Positions 52,849-61,812 of a stretch of 64,000 bases of DNA are shown here, piece after piece; the first letter of the stretch is position 1, and each line of letters begins with the position of its first letter. This DNA comes from JAJDAH01 sp964487605. Lineage in GTDB: Bacteria > Myxococcota_A > Polyangia > Polyangiales > Polyangiaceae. The stretch spans positions 12,463 to 76,462 of the forward strand of contig CAZARU010000021.1 of the NCBI GenBank assembly GCA_964487605.1, read 5' to 3'. The notes below the pieces were generated by a model. The model made no database searches, was not told where the DNA came from, and saw only the letters and a list, made by a program, of their open reading frames with translations. Position numbers and translations under genes: made by a program.

Positions 52849-52959
52849 GGTGCCACCCGTTCGGGTCGCCGCCCTGCGCGCCCCGAGCGCGCAGCGGGTC
52901 GAGCCCTTGCTTCGTGAGTCGCCCGAAGCACGCGGGTCGAGCGGTCGCGCCGGTCCGGA

Positions 52960-53847
52960 TCAGAACTCCAGCTTGCCCGATCTCACCAGGAGCACGCCCC
53001 CGAGGGACACCAGCACGGTCGCCTGGGAGAGCTCGAAGGCCTGTGTCCCGCCGAGCGATGGGTCGCGGGAGCGCAGCAGCGCGTCCACGCCGAACCAGAA
53101 AGCGGTCGCGTGGGTGTTCACCGCCGCGCGTACCCCGGGCATCAGGATCGCGCTGGTTGGACCGCCGCGACTCGTGCGATCGCTCGAGAATACCCATTCC
53201 GCTCCACCCAGGAGCGCCGCACCGAACCAGTGCTTCGGCACGTACGGCGCACCCCAGGCGATCCCACCGGAGAGCGTGATGACCTGGATGCTCGTGTCCG
53301 CGAGGGCGAAGCGCGCCCCTTCGTTGAGCGCGACGACGAAGGAGCTCCTGCCGAGCCCGACACCGACGTCGAAGTGCGGGCCCACGAGGGCGGTGTCCTC
53401 TGGAGACGGCTCGAGCACGAACCGCAGACCGACACCGCCGATCTCCTCTTCGATCTCGCGCACCGCGAGTCGCGGCTTCGCGAAGTCGGGCGGTGTCTCC
53501 GCGCGCGAGGGCCGCGGATCGGGCTTTGGCTCCGTGCGCCGCCCTTCGCGCGCGCGGGTCTCGATCGCCTCGAGCGCGCCCTCGACGAGTCCGGAGCTCT
53601 CGTCGATGGTTCGTCGCTCGAGGGGCGGACCATCCCAGATGAGCGCCGCCGCCGCGTCGTCGCATCCGACGACGACCGCTCGCGGTGGCGGCGGCAGCGC
53701 GCGAAGGGCGAGCTTCGCGCGAGCCACGAGCTCCATCGCATCGTCGGCGGAGATCCGCGGACACCATATCTCCACCGTCTGCGCGCCCACGACCGACGGC
53801 GCGAGGAAGGCGCCCCACAGCGCTGCCAGAGCACGAACCCGCACCAC
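52960..53847 (-). CDS. Outer-membrane-type protein beside sigma factor
   Basis: A 295-residue exported protein. A signal peptide (LAALWGAFLAPSVVGAQT) leads to a short alpha/beta part (residues 25-90, VEIWCPRISADDAMEL), a charged Pro/Arg/Glu linker and then about 170 residues of amphipathic strands ending in a Phe (GKLEF), as in an outer-membrane barrel. GTG 53847 is preferred; GTG 53844 and 53892 are alternatives. It is divergent from the sigma factor gene over 144 bases, a typical arrangement for a regulon member. I cannot name the family. Its own promoter is likely a target of that sigma factor; this is inference. Confidence 0.6.
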   Translation of the reverse strand: MVRVRALAALWGAFLAPSVVGAQTVEIWCPRISADDAMELVARAKLALRALPPPPRAVVVGCDDAAAALIWDGPPLERRTIDESSGLVEGALEAIETRAREGRRTEPKPDPRPSRAETPPDFAKPRLAVREIEEEIGGVGLRFVLEPSPEDTALVGPHFDVGVGLGRSSFVVALNEGARFALADTSIQVITLSGGIAWGAPYVPKHWFGAALLGGAEWVFSSDRTSRGGPTSAILMPGVRAAVNTHATAFWFGVDALLRSRDPSLGGTQAFELSQATVLVSLGGVLLVRSGKLEF

Positions 53848-53991
53848 GGACCGGGAGCGTCGCAGGTCGAGCGGGCCGCGGCGAGGGTCCACGGGGCTGC
53901 GACGCGGTTTTTCGCCATGTGCCGCGACCCGGCTGCTCGGAACGACCTCGACCGGCGACCAACGGGAAGTCCAGGTAAGATCCGAGGTCCC

Positions 53992-54615
53992 GTGAAGCGC
54001 TCTCCCCTGCCCCGCGACGCCGTTCCCACCCATGGGGCGGAACGGAGCGCAGAGCGCGGGGGACTGCGCATCGTCCGCGGCGGAGCCGGCGGCGACGATC
54101 CGCAGGCGCAGCTCCTTCCGCTCCTGTACCGACAGATGCGAGCGCTGGTGGGACGCCGAGCGGACCTGGACGACCTGGTGCAGATGGCCGCGGAGCGCGC
54201 GCTCCGAAGCCTGCCGACCTTCGACGGCCGCTCGGCGCTCTCCACGTGGACGTACTCCATCGCCTACCACACGCTGCTCGACCACGAGCGCTGGTACCGG
54301 CGCTGGGCGCGGCGCTTCGCGCTGACCGAGACCGAGCGGGTGGCGCACGTCCCGACGATGGCTCGGAGTGCCGACGCCCTGTACGACGACGCGACCCGCG
54401 CAGCACGATTGCGCACGGCGCTCGACCGCCTACCGCCCGAGAAGCGCACCGTCATCGTGCTGTGTGATCTGGAGGAACGGAGCGTGCGCGAGATCGCGGA
54501 CATCGTCGGCGCCAACGAACTGACCGTGCGGTCGCGCCTGCGAGACGGTCGCAAGAAGCTCGCAGCACTGCTCTCGGCGGATCCTTCTTTTCAGCTCGAC
54601 GAGGGACGGCCGTGA
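53992..54615 (+). CDS. ECF-type RNA polymerase sigma factor
   Basis: A 207-residue sigma factor. Region 2 (about residues 40-105) has ADLDDLVQMAAERALRSLPTFDGRSALSTWTYSIAYHTLLDHER, and region 4 (about 145-195) has LPPEKRTVIVLCDLEERSVREIADIVGANELTVRSRLRDGRKKL, both typical of extracytoplasmic-function factors. There is an unusual Ser/Gly-rich N-terminal extension of about 35 residues. GTG 53992 is supported by GAGGT a few bases upstream. Its stop overlaps the next gene (GTGA). It probably controls the divergent barrel gene and its own operon. Confidence 0.9.
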   Translation: MKRSPLPRDAVPTHGAERSAERGGLRIVRGGAGGDDPQAQLLPLLYRQMRALVGRRADLDDLVQMAAERALRSLPTFDGRSALSTWTYSIAYHTLLDHERWYRRWARRFALTETERVAHVPTMARSADALYDDATRAARLRTALDRLPPEKRTVIVLCDLEERSVREIADIVGANELTVRSRLRDGRKKLAALLSADPSFQLDEGRP

Positions 54616-55388
54616 GGGACGCTGCCGAATCGCCGCTCGGACTGCCGGACGACGAACGGCGCCGCCTCGTGCGGCAGGCCTGGCGCGCGGACGCTCCGAC
54701 GGACGGCGAGATCGCGGCCGGCGTTCGCCGCATCGCGGCGCGCGGAGGAACGCGCCGGCGAAGCCGCCCGCGGATGATCGTGCTCGCCGCGGCGTCCCTC
54801 GTGCTCCTGGCAGCGCTCGCGTACGCCGCTGGCGCGCGACGCGCAGCCTCGGAGCTGCCGCACGGCGAGCGAACCGACGTCGCGGGGACGGCGCCACGCG
54901 TCGCGGAGGGGGTGACCGATACGGAGCGCGGCCGCACGCCGCATCCGACACGCGACGACGCCGAACCTCGAGGCCCCTCGTCGCCCGATCACCCACGCGC
55001 CGAGGCCGGCAGCGCGCCGGCCGCAGGCGGCACGCGAAGCGCCGAGCGCGTGCGCGCACCCGCGGTGCGGTGGCCCACCGCGCCCCCGGCGTCCTCGAAT
55101 CGAGCCGTGCTCGACCAGGCCGGTCGAGAGCGTGCGGCGTGGGGCGAGGTCGCGAGTGCGCTGGAAGCGGAAGACGGCGAGGCCGCTCGACGCGCCCTTC
55201 TCCGCCTCGACCAGGAGGGAAGCCCTGATACGCGGGCGAAGGCACGCCTCGGCCTCGCCCATCTCGCGCTGTCGCGCGGTGACCGGCCTCGCGCGCAGGC
55301 GCTGGCCGACGAGGTCGCGGCCATGCCGGGTGTGTCCGACGCGCTGACCGCGCGCGCCAGGCACCTGTCAGGGCGCGCCAGGGAGTGA
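54612..55388 (+). CDS. Putative membrane anti-sigma factor
   Basis: A 258-residue single-pass membrane protein. Residues 1-54 form a short cytosolic part (ESPLGLPDDERRRLVRQAW), the membrane segment is at about 55-73 (MIVLAAASLVLLAALAYAAG), then a long Pro/Ala/Arg-rich region and a C-terminal helical domain with TPR-like spacing (ALEAEDGEAARRALLRLDQE). The start overlaps the sigma stop by four bases, which together with the topology fits the anti-sigma role known in many ECF operons. There is no zinc-type HxxxCxxC motif, so it is not a ZAS-type anti-sigma. The assignment rests mostly on position. Confidence 0.65.
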   Translation: MRDAAESPLGLPDDERRRLVRQAWRADAPTDGEIAAGVRRIAARGGTRRRSRPRMIVLAAASLVLLAALAYAAGARRAASELPHGERTDVAGTAPRVAEGVTDTERGRTPHPTRDDAEPRGPSSPDHPRAEAGSAPAAGGTRSAERVRAPAVRWPTAPPASSNRAVLDQAGRERAAWGEVASALEAEDGEAARRALLRLDQEGSPDTRAKARLGLAHLALSRGDRPRAQALADEVAAMPGVSDALTARARHLSGRARE

Positions 55389-55419
55389 CGGCCGCGAGCC
55401 GAAGAGGAGCGGTTCGACC

Positions 55420-56298
55420 GTGCGCGTACCCAGAGGCATCAAGGCTGGACTGCGTCGCTGGGGCCTTCGTGGCCCACTTCGCCCCCTCGCGCAGTGGTCG
55501 TTCGAGACGTCCACCGCTTTCGAGCTCGCGGTGGAGCGCGCGCTCGACCGTCGCTTCGTACCGCCGGTGCTCCACGGCGGTTCCCGCGGATCCCTGCGCG
55601 AGCGCATCACCGTCCTGATCAAGACCTTCGAGCGACCTCACGTCCTTCGGCGGATGGTCTCGAGCGTTCGCCGCTCCTACCCCGACGTGCCGATCCTGGT
55701 GGTGGACGACAGCCGCACGCCGTCGAGGCTGGAGGGGGTGAGCACGATCGAGATGGCCTACGACAGCGGAGTTTCTGCTGGACGCAACGCCGGCCTGGCG
55801 AGGGTGGGGACCCCCTACGTGCTCGTGGCGGACGACGACTTCATCTTCCACCGCCACACGGATCTTGCTCGCGTGCTCGAGACCATGGACGCGCACCCGG
55901 TGATCGACGTCGTGGGCGGGGACGTCGTGGATCTGCCGTTCTACGAGCCCTTCGACGTCGCGCGCGCCGCGATCTTCCCGACCGAGGCGCCGGGCGCCTT
56001 CCCCGACGGACACGAGATCGGAGGCCTTCCGGTGGTGGACAAGGTTCCCAACTTCTTCGTGGCGCGCACTCCACGCCTCCGCCTCGTACCCTGGGACCCC
56101 CTCCTGAAGAAGGTCGAGCACGCAGACTTCTTCACGCGAGCCCGGGGTGTCCTCGTGACGGTCTTCGACGTGCGCTTTCGGTGTCTTCACGGAAGGACAC
56201 CCTTCGATGCCGCGTATCATCGTCATCGTGACGACGTCGTCGCCGAGCAGCGCCTGCTGGACGAGCGCTACGGACGGCGTCGACGCGCACCCGCGTGA
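55420..56298 (+). CDS. GT12-like (GalNAc-transferase-type) glycosyltransferase
   Basis: A 292-residue GT-A fold transferase. The segments TVLIKTFERPHVLRRMVSS (63-81), VVDDS (94-98), SAGRNAGL (119-126), VADDDFIF with the DxD triplet at 138-140, VPNFFVART (209-217) and KVEHADFF (231-238) follow the same order as vertebrate beta-1,4-N-acetylgalactosaminyltransferases (CAZy GT12). The 60 N-terminal residues are basic with no strong signal. Start GTG 55420; AGGAG is about ten bases upstream. It follows the anti-sigma gene by 31 bases and may be in the same operon. Donor and acceptor are unknown; decoration of surface polysaccharide or glycoprotein is plausible. Confidence 0.7.
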   Translation: MRVPRGIKAGLRRWGLRGPLRPLAQWSFETSTAFELAVERALDRRFVPPVLHGGSRGSLRERITVLIKTFERPHVLRRMVSSVRRSYPDVPILVVDDSRTPSRLEGVSTIEMAYDSGVSAGRNAGLARVGTPYVLVADDDFIFHRHTDLARVLETMDAHPVIDVVGGDVVDLPFYEPFDVARAAIFPTEAPGAFPDGHEIGGLPVVDKVPNFFVARTPRLRLVPWDPLLKKVEHADFFTRARGVLVTVFDVRFRCLHGRTPFDAAYHRHRDDVVAEQRLLDERYGRRRRAPA

Positions 56299-56344
56299 GC
56301 AGCACCGACTCGTTCTCCCCTGCACGTGGCGCGTGCAGGCCGGT

Positions 56345-56914
56345 TCATGCGGACAGAAGGACCGCGGTGAGCGTGGCGAGCGCACCGAGCCCGAGGCCGA
56401 GGCGCTTCAGATCTCGCGTGGTGGGGGCGAGCCACAGCATCGCGACGGCGAAACCTGCAGCACCGAGCGCGGCCAGGGCGGCTCGCTGCTCCCCGGCCGC
56501 ACCGAGGAAGGAGGCTCCCGCCGCGGCGACGACGATGGCTGCCAACCCGGCGGAGCGTTGCGCGCGCTCGTCGCGCCGCGATCTGGCGAGGACGCTGCGC
56601 ACCACCAGGGAACCCGAGAGAAGCACCGCGAGCCACGCCACCGTCGCGAGGACCACGGTCGCGGGGGGCTCACCCGCGACCAGGCCGACCGGAGCTCCTG
56701 CGGCCGCGAGCATCGCCGTCGATGCGAGCTGCCAGCGGCCGTTTCGACGGATTCGCCGACCGAGCGCGCCGCCGATCACGGCGGCCACGACCAGCACGAG
56801 GAGTGCCGTGGTCCACGCCGCGGGGAGCGACGCGTTGCGGGCGACCGCGGCCGAGAGCACGGCGCCGAGCATGACCCAGAAGCCATGCTCGCGCGGTAGC
56901 CCGATGCGACTCAT
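56345..56914 (-). CDS. YwiC-like membrane protein
   Basis: A 189-residue inner-membrane protein with about six hydrophobic segments and the family opening LPREHGFWVM (residues 6-15), a signature of YwiC-like proteins. Function of the family is unproven; in Bacillus the relative lies in a region with nitrate respiration genes. Its ATG overlaps the stop of the radical SAM gene (ATGA, 56911-56914), so the two are translationally coupled. It ends 46 bases from the convergent glycosyltransferase gene. Possible roles in cofactor or lipid assembly at the membrane are guesses. Confidence 0.7.
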   Translation of the reverse strand: MSRIGLPREHGFWVMLGAVLSAAVARNASLPAAWTTALLVLVVAAVIGGALGRRIRRNGRWQLASTAMLAAAGAPVGLVAGEPPATVVLATVAWLAVLLSGSLVVRSVLARSRRDERAQRSAGLAAIVVAAAGASFLGAAGEQRAALAALGAAGFAVAMLWLAPTTRDLKRLGLGLGALATLTAVLLSA

Positions 56915-57969
56915 GGAGAGTCCGCGCGGATCTCGGCGCGGCGCGGCTCGTAGGCACACGAAGGGTCGCTCGCGAGCATTCGACCGCTCGTGGCGTGAGC
57001 TCTTGCGCGCGAGCCCCCACAAGCGCTCCGGTACTCGCACTCGCCGCACTTTCCGGTGAGCGACTCCACGTCCCGGAGCGCGCGGAAGGTCGGGTGGTAC
57101 CTGTAGACGTCGATCGGGTCGTGCGTCCGGACATTGCCGCAGGGTAGTGGAAGGAACCCGCTCGGGTAGATCTCTCCCACGTGAGACACGAAGAGCAACC
57201 CTTTCCCGTCGTTGAGGCGCGGCGCGGTCCGTGGTGGCTCACGCTGCTGCTTCCGCCCCTGCTCGGCCCTCTGCGCCAGGACACGCCGGTACTGAGGTGC
57301 TGCCGTCGTCTTGACCCGAAACGGCGCCGTCTCGGCGATGTCCGCGAGCTCGACCAGGGCGCGCTCGGTGTCCTCGGCGGTCTCCGGGAACGTCACCGTC
57401 GCTCGACCCACCGGCACGACGAAGAACACGCTCCACATGACCGCACCAGTCGCACGGACCACCTCGGCGACGTCTCTCAAGTGGGGACGGGTGCCAGGGT
57501 GGACGGTCGTGTTCACCTGCGTCTCGAGCCCCACCGCCGCTGCGCCGCGCAGAATGCGCAGCGCGTGCTCGAAGCTGCCGGGCTGTCTGCGGAACGCGTC
57601 GTGCGTCTCGGCCACGTGTCCGTCGAGGCTGATGGCGACGCGCACCGCACCGGCGGCCCTCACGCTCGCCAGCACGCCGTCCGTGACCAGCGGCGTCGGC
57701 GACAGCGTGACGGCGACGCGCAGGCCCCGCTGGACGGCATGTCGAATCTGGTCGTCGAGATCCGCGCGCTTGGCCGGATCGCCTCCGGTGAGGATCAGCA
57801 GCGGCACGCGGGCGGCGGCCAGCTGGTCCGACAGCCGGAACCCTTCTTCCCGCGTGAGCTCGCCGGCGTCCCGCCACGGCACGGCGACCGCACGGCAGTG
57901 AGCGCAGGCGAGATCGCAGGCACGCGTCATCTCCCAGAACACGAGGCTGGGCTTTTCGTCGAGGCGCAT
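56911..57969 (-). CDS. Radical SAM/SPASM protein
   Basis: A 352-residue protein with the iron-sulfur motif CDLACAHC near residues 18-25, the TGGDP segment, a TIM-barrel core with ISLDG, and a C-terminal SPASM-type domain (CGNVR, then CGECEYRSACGG near residues 312-325). These bind three iron-sulfur clusters in total in related enzymes, which modify peptides or tetrapyrroles (AhbD-, PqqE- and TIGR04053-type). No peptide substrate gene was found adjacent. ATG 57969. It is followed, with a four-base overlap, by the YwiC-like gene, suggesting a joint, probably membrane-linked, pathway. The reaction is unknown. Confidence 0.8.
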   Translation of the reverse strand: MRLDEKPSLVFWEMTRACDLACAHCRAVAVPWRDAGELTREEGFRLSDQLAAARVPLLILTGGDPAKRADLDDQIRHAVQRGLRVAVTLSPTPLVTDGVLASVRAAGAVRVAISLDGHVAETHDAFRRQPGSFEHALRILRGAAAVGLETQVNTTVHPGTRPHLRDVAEVVRATGAVMWSVFFVVPVGRATVTFPETAEDTERALVELADIAETAPFRVKTTAAPQYRRVLAQRAEQGRKQQREPPRTAPRLNDGKGLLFVSHVGEIYPSGFLPLPCGNVRTHDPIDVYRYHPTFRALRDVESLTGKCGECEYRSACGGSRARAHATSGRMLASDPSCAYEPRRAEIRADSP

Positions 57970-58025
57970 GCTCCGTCTCGCCTTCCCGTGGGAGCAAGTC
58001 TCGTGCCCGGCGGCACCGTCGTGTC

Positions 58026-58041
58026 ACCGAGGGCGCTCGGT
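58026..58041. repeat. Short hairpin in the kinase/radical SAM gap
   Basis: ACCGAG at 58026-58031 pairs with CTCGGT at 58036-58041 across a 4-base loop (GGCG). It lies 56 bases upstream of the radical SAM start and could be an operator or a leader hairpin; no T-run follows on either strand. Confidence 0.3.
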
Positions 58042-58175
58042 CGCCGCGGCGCGTTCGGCCCATCGACTGCGCGAAAGCACCCGCGCCGGGGCGCGCCGCC
58101 TCCTGGGCGCGAGCGCCGTCCGCACGCCACGGTTTCGCGGCGGCCGCTTCCGCGCGCAAAGCCTGCAGGCGGTCA

Positions 58176-58203
58176 GGCAGTCACGCCCAGTTCACTGCCC
58201 AGT
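58176..58203. repeat. Direct and inverted repeat downstream of kinase gene
   Basis: Read on the minus strand, ACTGGGCAGTGA (58203-58192) is followed directly by ACTGGGCGTGA (58191-58181). In addition GGCAGT at 58176-58181 and ACTGCC at 58194-58199 form a 6-bp inverted repeat. It lies 57 bases after the kinase stop, so it may act as a terminator-like hairpin, or as an operator for the radical SAM gene. Confidence 0.4.
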
Positions 58204-58260
58204 CCTTCGACGAGCCGCGCGTCGGCGAGAGCAACGGCGACGACCCTTCGCGCCGATCGT

Positions 58261-61200
58261 CTAGCCGGGCTCCTTCTCCACGAGGGTCACGAGGTCCGAT
58301 GCGTCCGGGTCAGCCGGGGGAGCGGACGTGCGCGGTGGCGCGGCGGCTCGTGCGAGGCGCTCGCAGCGGGCGATGAGGACCGGATTCTCCGTGGGCAAGA
58401 AGGCCTCGTTCATCGCCTGCGCGTGCCGCTCGTATGCCGCCTGGCGGCCGGCGGCGAGCTCGTAGAGCGCGAGCGCCTCGTGGAGCGCACCGGTCACGAC
58501 GGGGCTCTGTATCTCGACGGACTCCTCGAGCAGCGCTTCGAGGATCTCGCGGGCTCCGCCGGTTGCACCGCGACGAGCTTCTGCGGCAGCGAGCGCGACG
58601 GCGCAGCTCACGCGGTCGCGCGTCTCGCCGAGAGCCATGCCCTCCTTCGCGACACGCAGGGCGCCGTCCACGTCACCCAGCGCCACCAGAGTCTTCGCCA
58701 AGGCCGAGAGACACCATGGCTTCATCAGCGCGTGCTCCGGCATGAGTTCGAGCGCCCTGGTCAAGCTCGCGCGAGCCAGCTCGTATTCCCCGCGCAGGCG
58801 GTGATACTCCCCCTTGGAGATTTCGACGTGCTGTCGAAAGTTCGGCCGGTCGAGGGCGACCGGGTCGAGCGCCGCGATGGACCGCTTCAGGCCCAGCAGG
58901 TCCTCCGTGAAGGCGTAGGGGTTGCATGCCGACGAGTGGAACGTGCTCTCGAGCTGCCACGAGGCACCCAGACGAATGAACTCGATCTCCGCTTGCGCCC
59001 AGGTGGCCCGCGAGAGGCGCTCCTCGCCCCGCCAGATGTGGTGAAGCGCGCGCAACTGCAAGGCGCCCAGGTGCCAGATTCTCGTGCCCAAGGCCTCGAG
59101 CCGAGCGATCTCGTCCAGCGCGCGAGGTGATCCCGAACGGACGTACGTCATCGCGAGCTGGAAGCGCGTGCCACCCTCGAGCGTCTTTCTCTCGCCGTCG
59201 GAGAGTACGGTGTCCGTGGCCAAATCCGCCAGCACGCCGACCGCCAGTTCGCGGACCTTCGCGAGCTCGCCCCGATTGTACCGATACAGCGTCTCGACGA
59301 ATCGCGGCGCCGTGCGCGTGTCCACGCGGTAGATGACGGACATGGGCTCGAGCGCTGGCACGAGCTTCCGCAACTCCTCCTGGTCGAAGGAGAACGCGGC
59401 GAGCCCGGCGGAGTACACGACCGCACGCGCGTACATGCGGATGGCGTCGATCACCCAGGGGCCGCGTCGTGACGGCCTCGTGAACGCGTGTCGGACCACG
59501 ACGATGGCGAGCCCGATTGCGAGGGCGACATGGCGGCCCAGGAAGCGCCCCAGGTGGCCGACCAGCACGTAGCCGGAGTAGTGGCCGAGCGTTCGCAGCG
59601 CGAGGTCCCGGTGTCGTACGGCCGTGGCGCGATCGCCGTAGAAGCCCGCGGCCAGGAGCATGAACCGCAGCTCCGCCAGCACACGAGGTGAACCGCCCTC
59701 GGCTTCGTACACCTCGAGGGCCGCTTCCAGCGGCTCGATGGCGTCCTCGAAGGACGTGGCGTCGAACAGGCGTCGTCCCGCACGGTCCAAGAGGTCCGCT
59801 GCGCGTCGACGCTGACCACCGCGAAGGAGGTGCCAACCGATCGGGCCTTCCGTGTCGGGCGTGACGCCAGCGGTGAGCGAGAGCAGCTCACCGACGCCAC
59901 GCTCGAGTTCTGCGCGGCGCGGTCGCGGCATGGACGCCAGGAGTGTCTCTCTCACGCTCCGCTGGCGAAAGCGGTAGTCCTCGCCGGCAACCTCGCAGAG
60001 ATCCTCTTGCACGAGCTCGGCCAGCGCGCCGAGAACGTCATCCACGCCGGCGAGCCGCGCGAGGTCCGCGCACCGAGCGACGCTCATGGACCCGCCGTGT
60101 ACGACCATCGCCGACCCGAGGTCGCGCGCGGCGGCCGTGAGCGCACCCCAGCGCCGTCGGGTCGCGCCAGCCTGGTCCGTCTCGACGGGAAGGTCGCTCG
60201 GGTCGTCCGGCACGACCCACATCCCGTCGGCGAAGCGGACGAGCCCGCGGTCCACCAGCGAACGCGCGAGCTCCGTGCACTCGTGAACGTTGCCGCCGGT
60301 GGCGTCGTGCATCCAGTTCGCCAGGCGAACGAGGTTCCAGCCCTCCCCGAACATCTCTCGGACGAGCTGCTCCACGTCTGCCGCACCGAGGAGGCGCGCC
60401 CTGAGGCGGAGCGATTCCTCCCGGAGCTTCGCAACGGCCCCCGCTGCACGAATGGGTTCGCCCGAGCGTAGCGCCGTCACGAGCAGAAGCGACGCGCCGT
60501 GGGACTCGTGGGCGAGCGCCGCCAGGGCCGCGGCCGAGCCACCGTCCGCCGCGTGCACGTCGTCGACCAGCAGGCAGAGCGGACGGCGGCGCGCGGCCGC
60601 CAGGACCCAGCTCGACACCGCTTCCTGAACCTGCAGCCGCTGCTCGCGAAGATCGGTTCTGAGATCCAGCTGCTCGCTGGCGGGCGCTTCGATGCCCAGG
60701 CGCTGCGCGAACTCGGGGAAGGCACGGACCAGGACCGCCATGTTCGCTCCCGCCGCGTGAAGGGCATCCTCGGGTGCCACCTCGAGGAGGTGCCGTGCAA
60801 GCGCGCGGAAAACGCCGTACGGCCCCCCCTCGGCACTCTCGGCCGAGACGCGGAGCACGGTTGCGCCGGCGAGCTGCGCTTCGACACCTGCCTCTCGCAG
60901 CAGGCGGGACTTGCCGGTGCCCGGCCGACCGCGAACGACGATTGCGTTTCCGCGGCCGCCGACGGCACGTCGAACTCGCGCCTCGATCACGCGCATCTCG
61001 CGAGCCCTGCCCACCAGGCCCGCGCTCAGCACGTAGCCACGCGCGACGTCCTTCTCGTGCGATGCGTCGAGCCCGCCGATGGCGCGGATGCGATCGCCCA
61101 CCGCCACGGCACTCGCCGGCCTTCCGAGAGGCTGGATGCTGAGAAGCGACAGCACGAGGTCGTCGAGCGTCGGCGGTATTCCGCGTGTGCGCGCCGATGG

Positions 61201-61812
61201 CGGCGCTGGGCGGCGACGCTGCGCGAACACGAGGTCCACGACGGTCTTCGCCTCGAACGCAGGTCGTCCGGTCAAGAGAAGGTAGGCGAGACCGCCGAGG
61301 GAGAAGAGATCCGCTCGCTGGTCCACCTGGCCACCGAGGAGCAGTTCGGGTGCGACGTACGGGACCGTCCCGACGATCTCGCCCCAGGCACCGACGGTGG
61401 CCAGGACGCCGAAGTCGATGAGCTTCCCGCGACCGTCCGCCGTGTACCGGACGTTCCTCGGTGCCACGTCGCGGTGCACGAGACGCTTCGAATGGAGGAA
61501 TGCGAGCGCCGACGCCACGTCCGCGACGACGCGACACGCCTCGGAAACTCCGAGCTTGCCGACGTCCCTCAGATCGCGGCCGTCGAGCAGCTCCATCGTG
61601 TAGTAGGGCCGGCCTTCGTCGAATCCGTGATCGTGAACCTCCACGATGCGCGGGTGCCTCAGCCCGGCGAGGGTGAGGAACTCGCGCCGGAACTGCAGGG
61701 CCGTCGTCGGCTGGTCGTCGCTGCAACGCTTGAGCGCGACCTGTCGATCGTCGGCGAGATCGAGGACGCGCAAGACTTCACCCATTGCCCCCTTGCCGAT
61801 GCGCGCCTGCAC
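58261..61812 (-). CDS. Ser/Thr kinase-ATPase-TPR regulator (PknK-like)
   Basis: An 1183-residue cytosolic protein. Residues 1-245 are a Hanks-type kinase: Lys28 (VALKR), HRD at 113-115 with Asn120, DFG at 133-135 and APE at 154-156 are intact, so it should be active. Residues 265-480 are a STAND-like ATPase with Walker A GRPGTGKS (295-302) and an LVDDVH Walker B. The rest is TPR-like. This order is found in PknK/MalT-like kinases that link signals to transcription. GTG 61812 cuts into the Gly-rich loop's flank: in frame upstream lies RLIDGRYRV, the normal first kinase strand, but no ATG, GTG or TTG is in frame before the next stop. A CTG at 61875 is a possible true start. Confidence 0.85.
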   Translation of the reverse strand: MQARIGKGAMGEVLRVLDLADDRQVALKRCSDDQPTTALQFRREFLTLAGLRHPRIVEVHDHGFDEGRPYYTMELLDGRDLRDVGKLGVSEACRVVADVASALAFLHSKRLVHRDVAPRNVRYTADGRGKLIDFGVLATVGAWGEIVGTVPYVAPELLLGGQVDQRADLFSLGGLAYLLLTGRPAFEAKTVVDLVFAQRRRPAPPSARTRGIPPTLDDLVLSLLSIQPLGRPASAVAVGDRIRAIGGLDASHEKDVARGYVLSAGLVGRAREMRVIEARVRRAVGGRGNAIVVRGRPGTGKSRLLREAGVEAQLAGATVLRVSAESAEGGPYGVFRALARHLLEVAPEDALHAAGANMAVLVRAFPEFAQRLGIEAPASEQLDLRTDLREQRLQVQEAVSSWVLAAARRRPLCLLVDDVHAADGGSAAALAALAHESHGASLLLVTALRSGEPIRAAGAVAKLREESLRLRARLLGAADVEQLVREMFGEGWNLVRLANWMHDATGGNVHECTELARSLVDRGLVRFADGMWVVPDDPSDLPVETDQAGATRRRWGALTAAARDLGSAMVVHGGSMSVARCADLARLAGVDDVLGALAELVQEDLCEVAGEDYRFRQRSVRETLLASMPRPRRAELERGVGELLSLTAGVTPDTEGPIGWHLLRGGQRRRAADLLDRAGRRLFDATSFEDAIEPLEAALEVYEAEGGSPRVLAELRFMLLAAGFYGDRATAVRHRDLALRTLGHYSGYVLVGHLGRFLGRHVALAIGLAIVVVRHAFTRPSRRGPWVIDAIRMYARAVVYSAGLAAFSFDQEELRKLVPALEPMSVIYRVDTRTAPRFVETLYRYNRGELAKVRELAVGVLADLATDTVLSDGERKTLEGGTRFQLAMTYVRSGSPRALDEIARLEALGTRIWHLGALQLRALHHIWRGEERLSRATWAQAEIEFIRLGASWQLESTFHSSACNPYAFTEDLLGLKRSIAALDPVALDRPNFRQHVEISKGEYHRLRGEYELARASLTRALELMPEHALMKPWCLSALAKTLVALGDVDGALRVAKEGMALGETRDRVSCAVALAAAEARRGATGGAREILEALLEESVEIQSPVVTGALHEALALYELAAGRQAAYERHAQAMNEAFLPTENPVLIARCERLARAAAPPRTSAPPADPDASDLVTLVEKEPG

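Larger units (their letters stand above)
57970..58260. other. Longest gene-free stretch, two repeats
   Basis: These 291 bases separate the radical SAM gene from the kinase gene, both on the minus strand. I find no coding frame that looks real. The stretch contains a hairpin (6-bp stem at 58026-58031 and 58036-58041) and, closer to the kinase stop, a small direct and inverted repeat (58176-58203). The radical SAM promoter must lie here. Confidence 0.5.

Noticed and set aside
50461..52917. Long plus-strand open frame over the second VWA lipoprotein
   Set aside because: Antisense to a gene with a signal peptide, lipobox, VWA motif and a paralogue; the plus translation has no family features.
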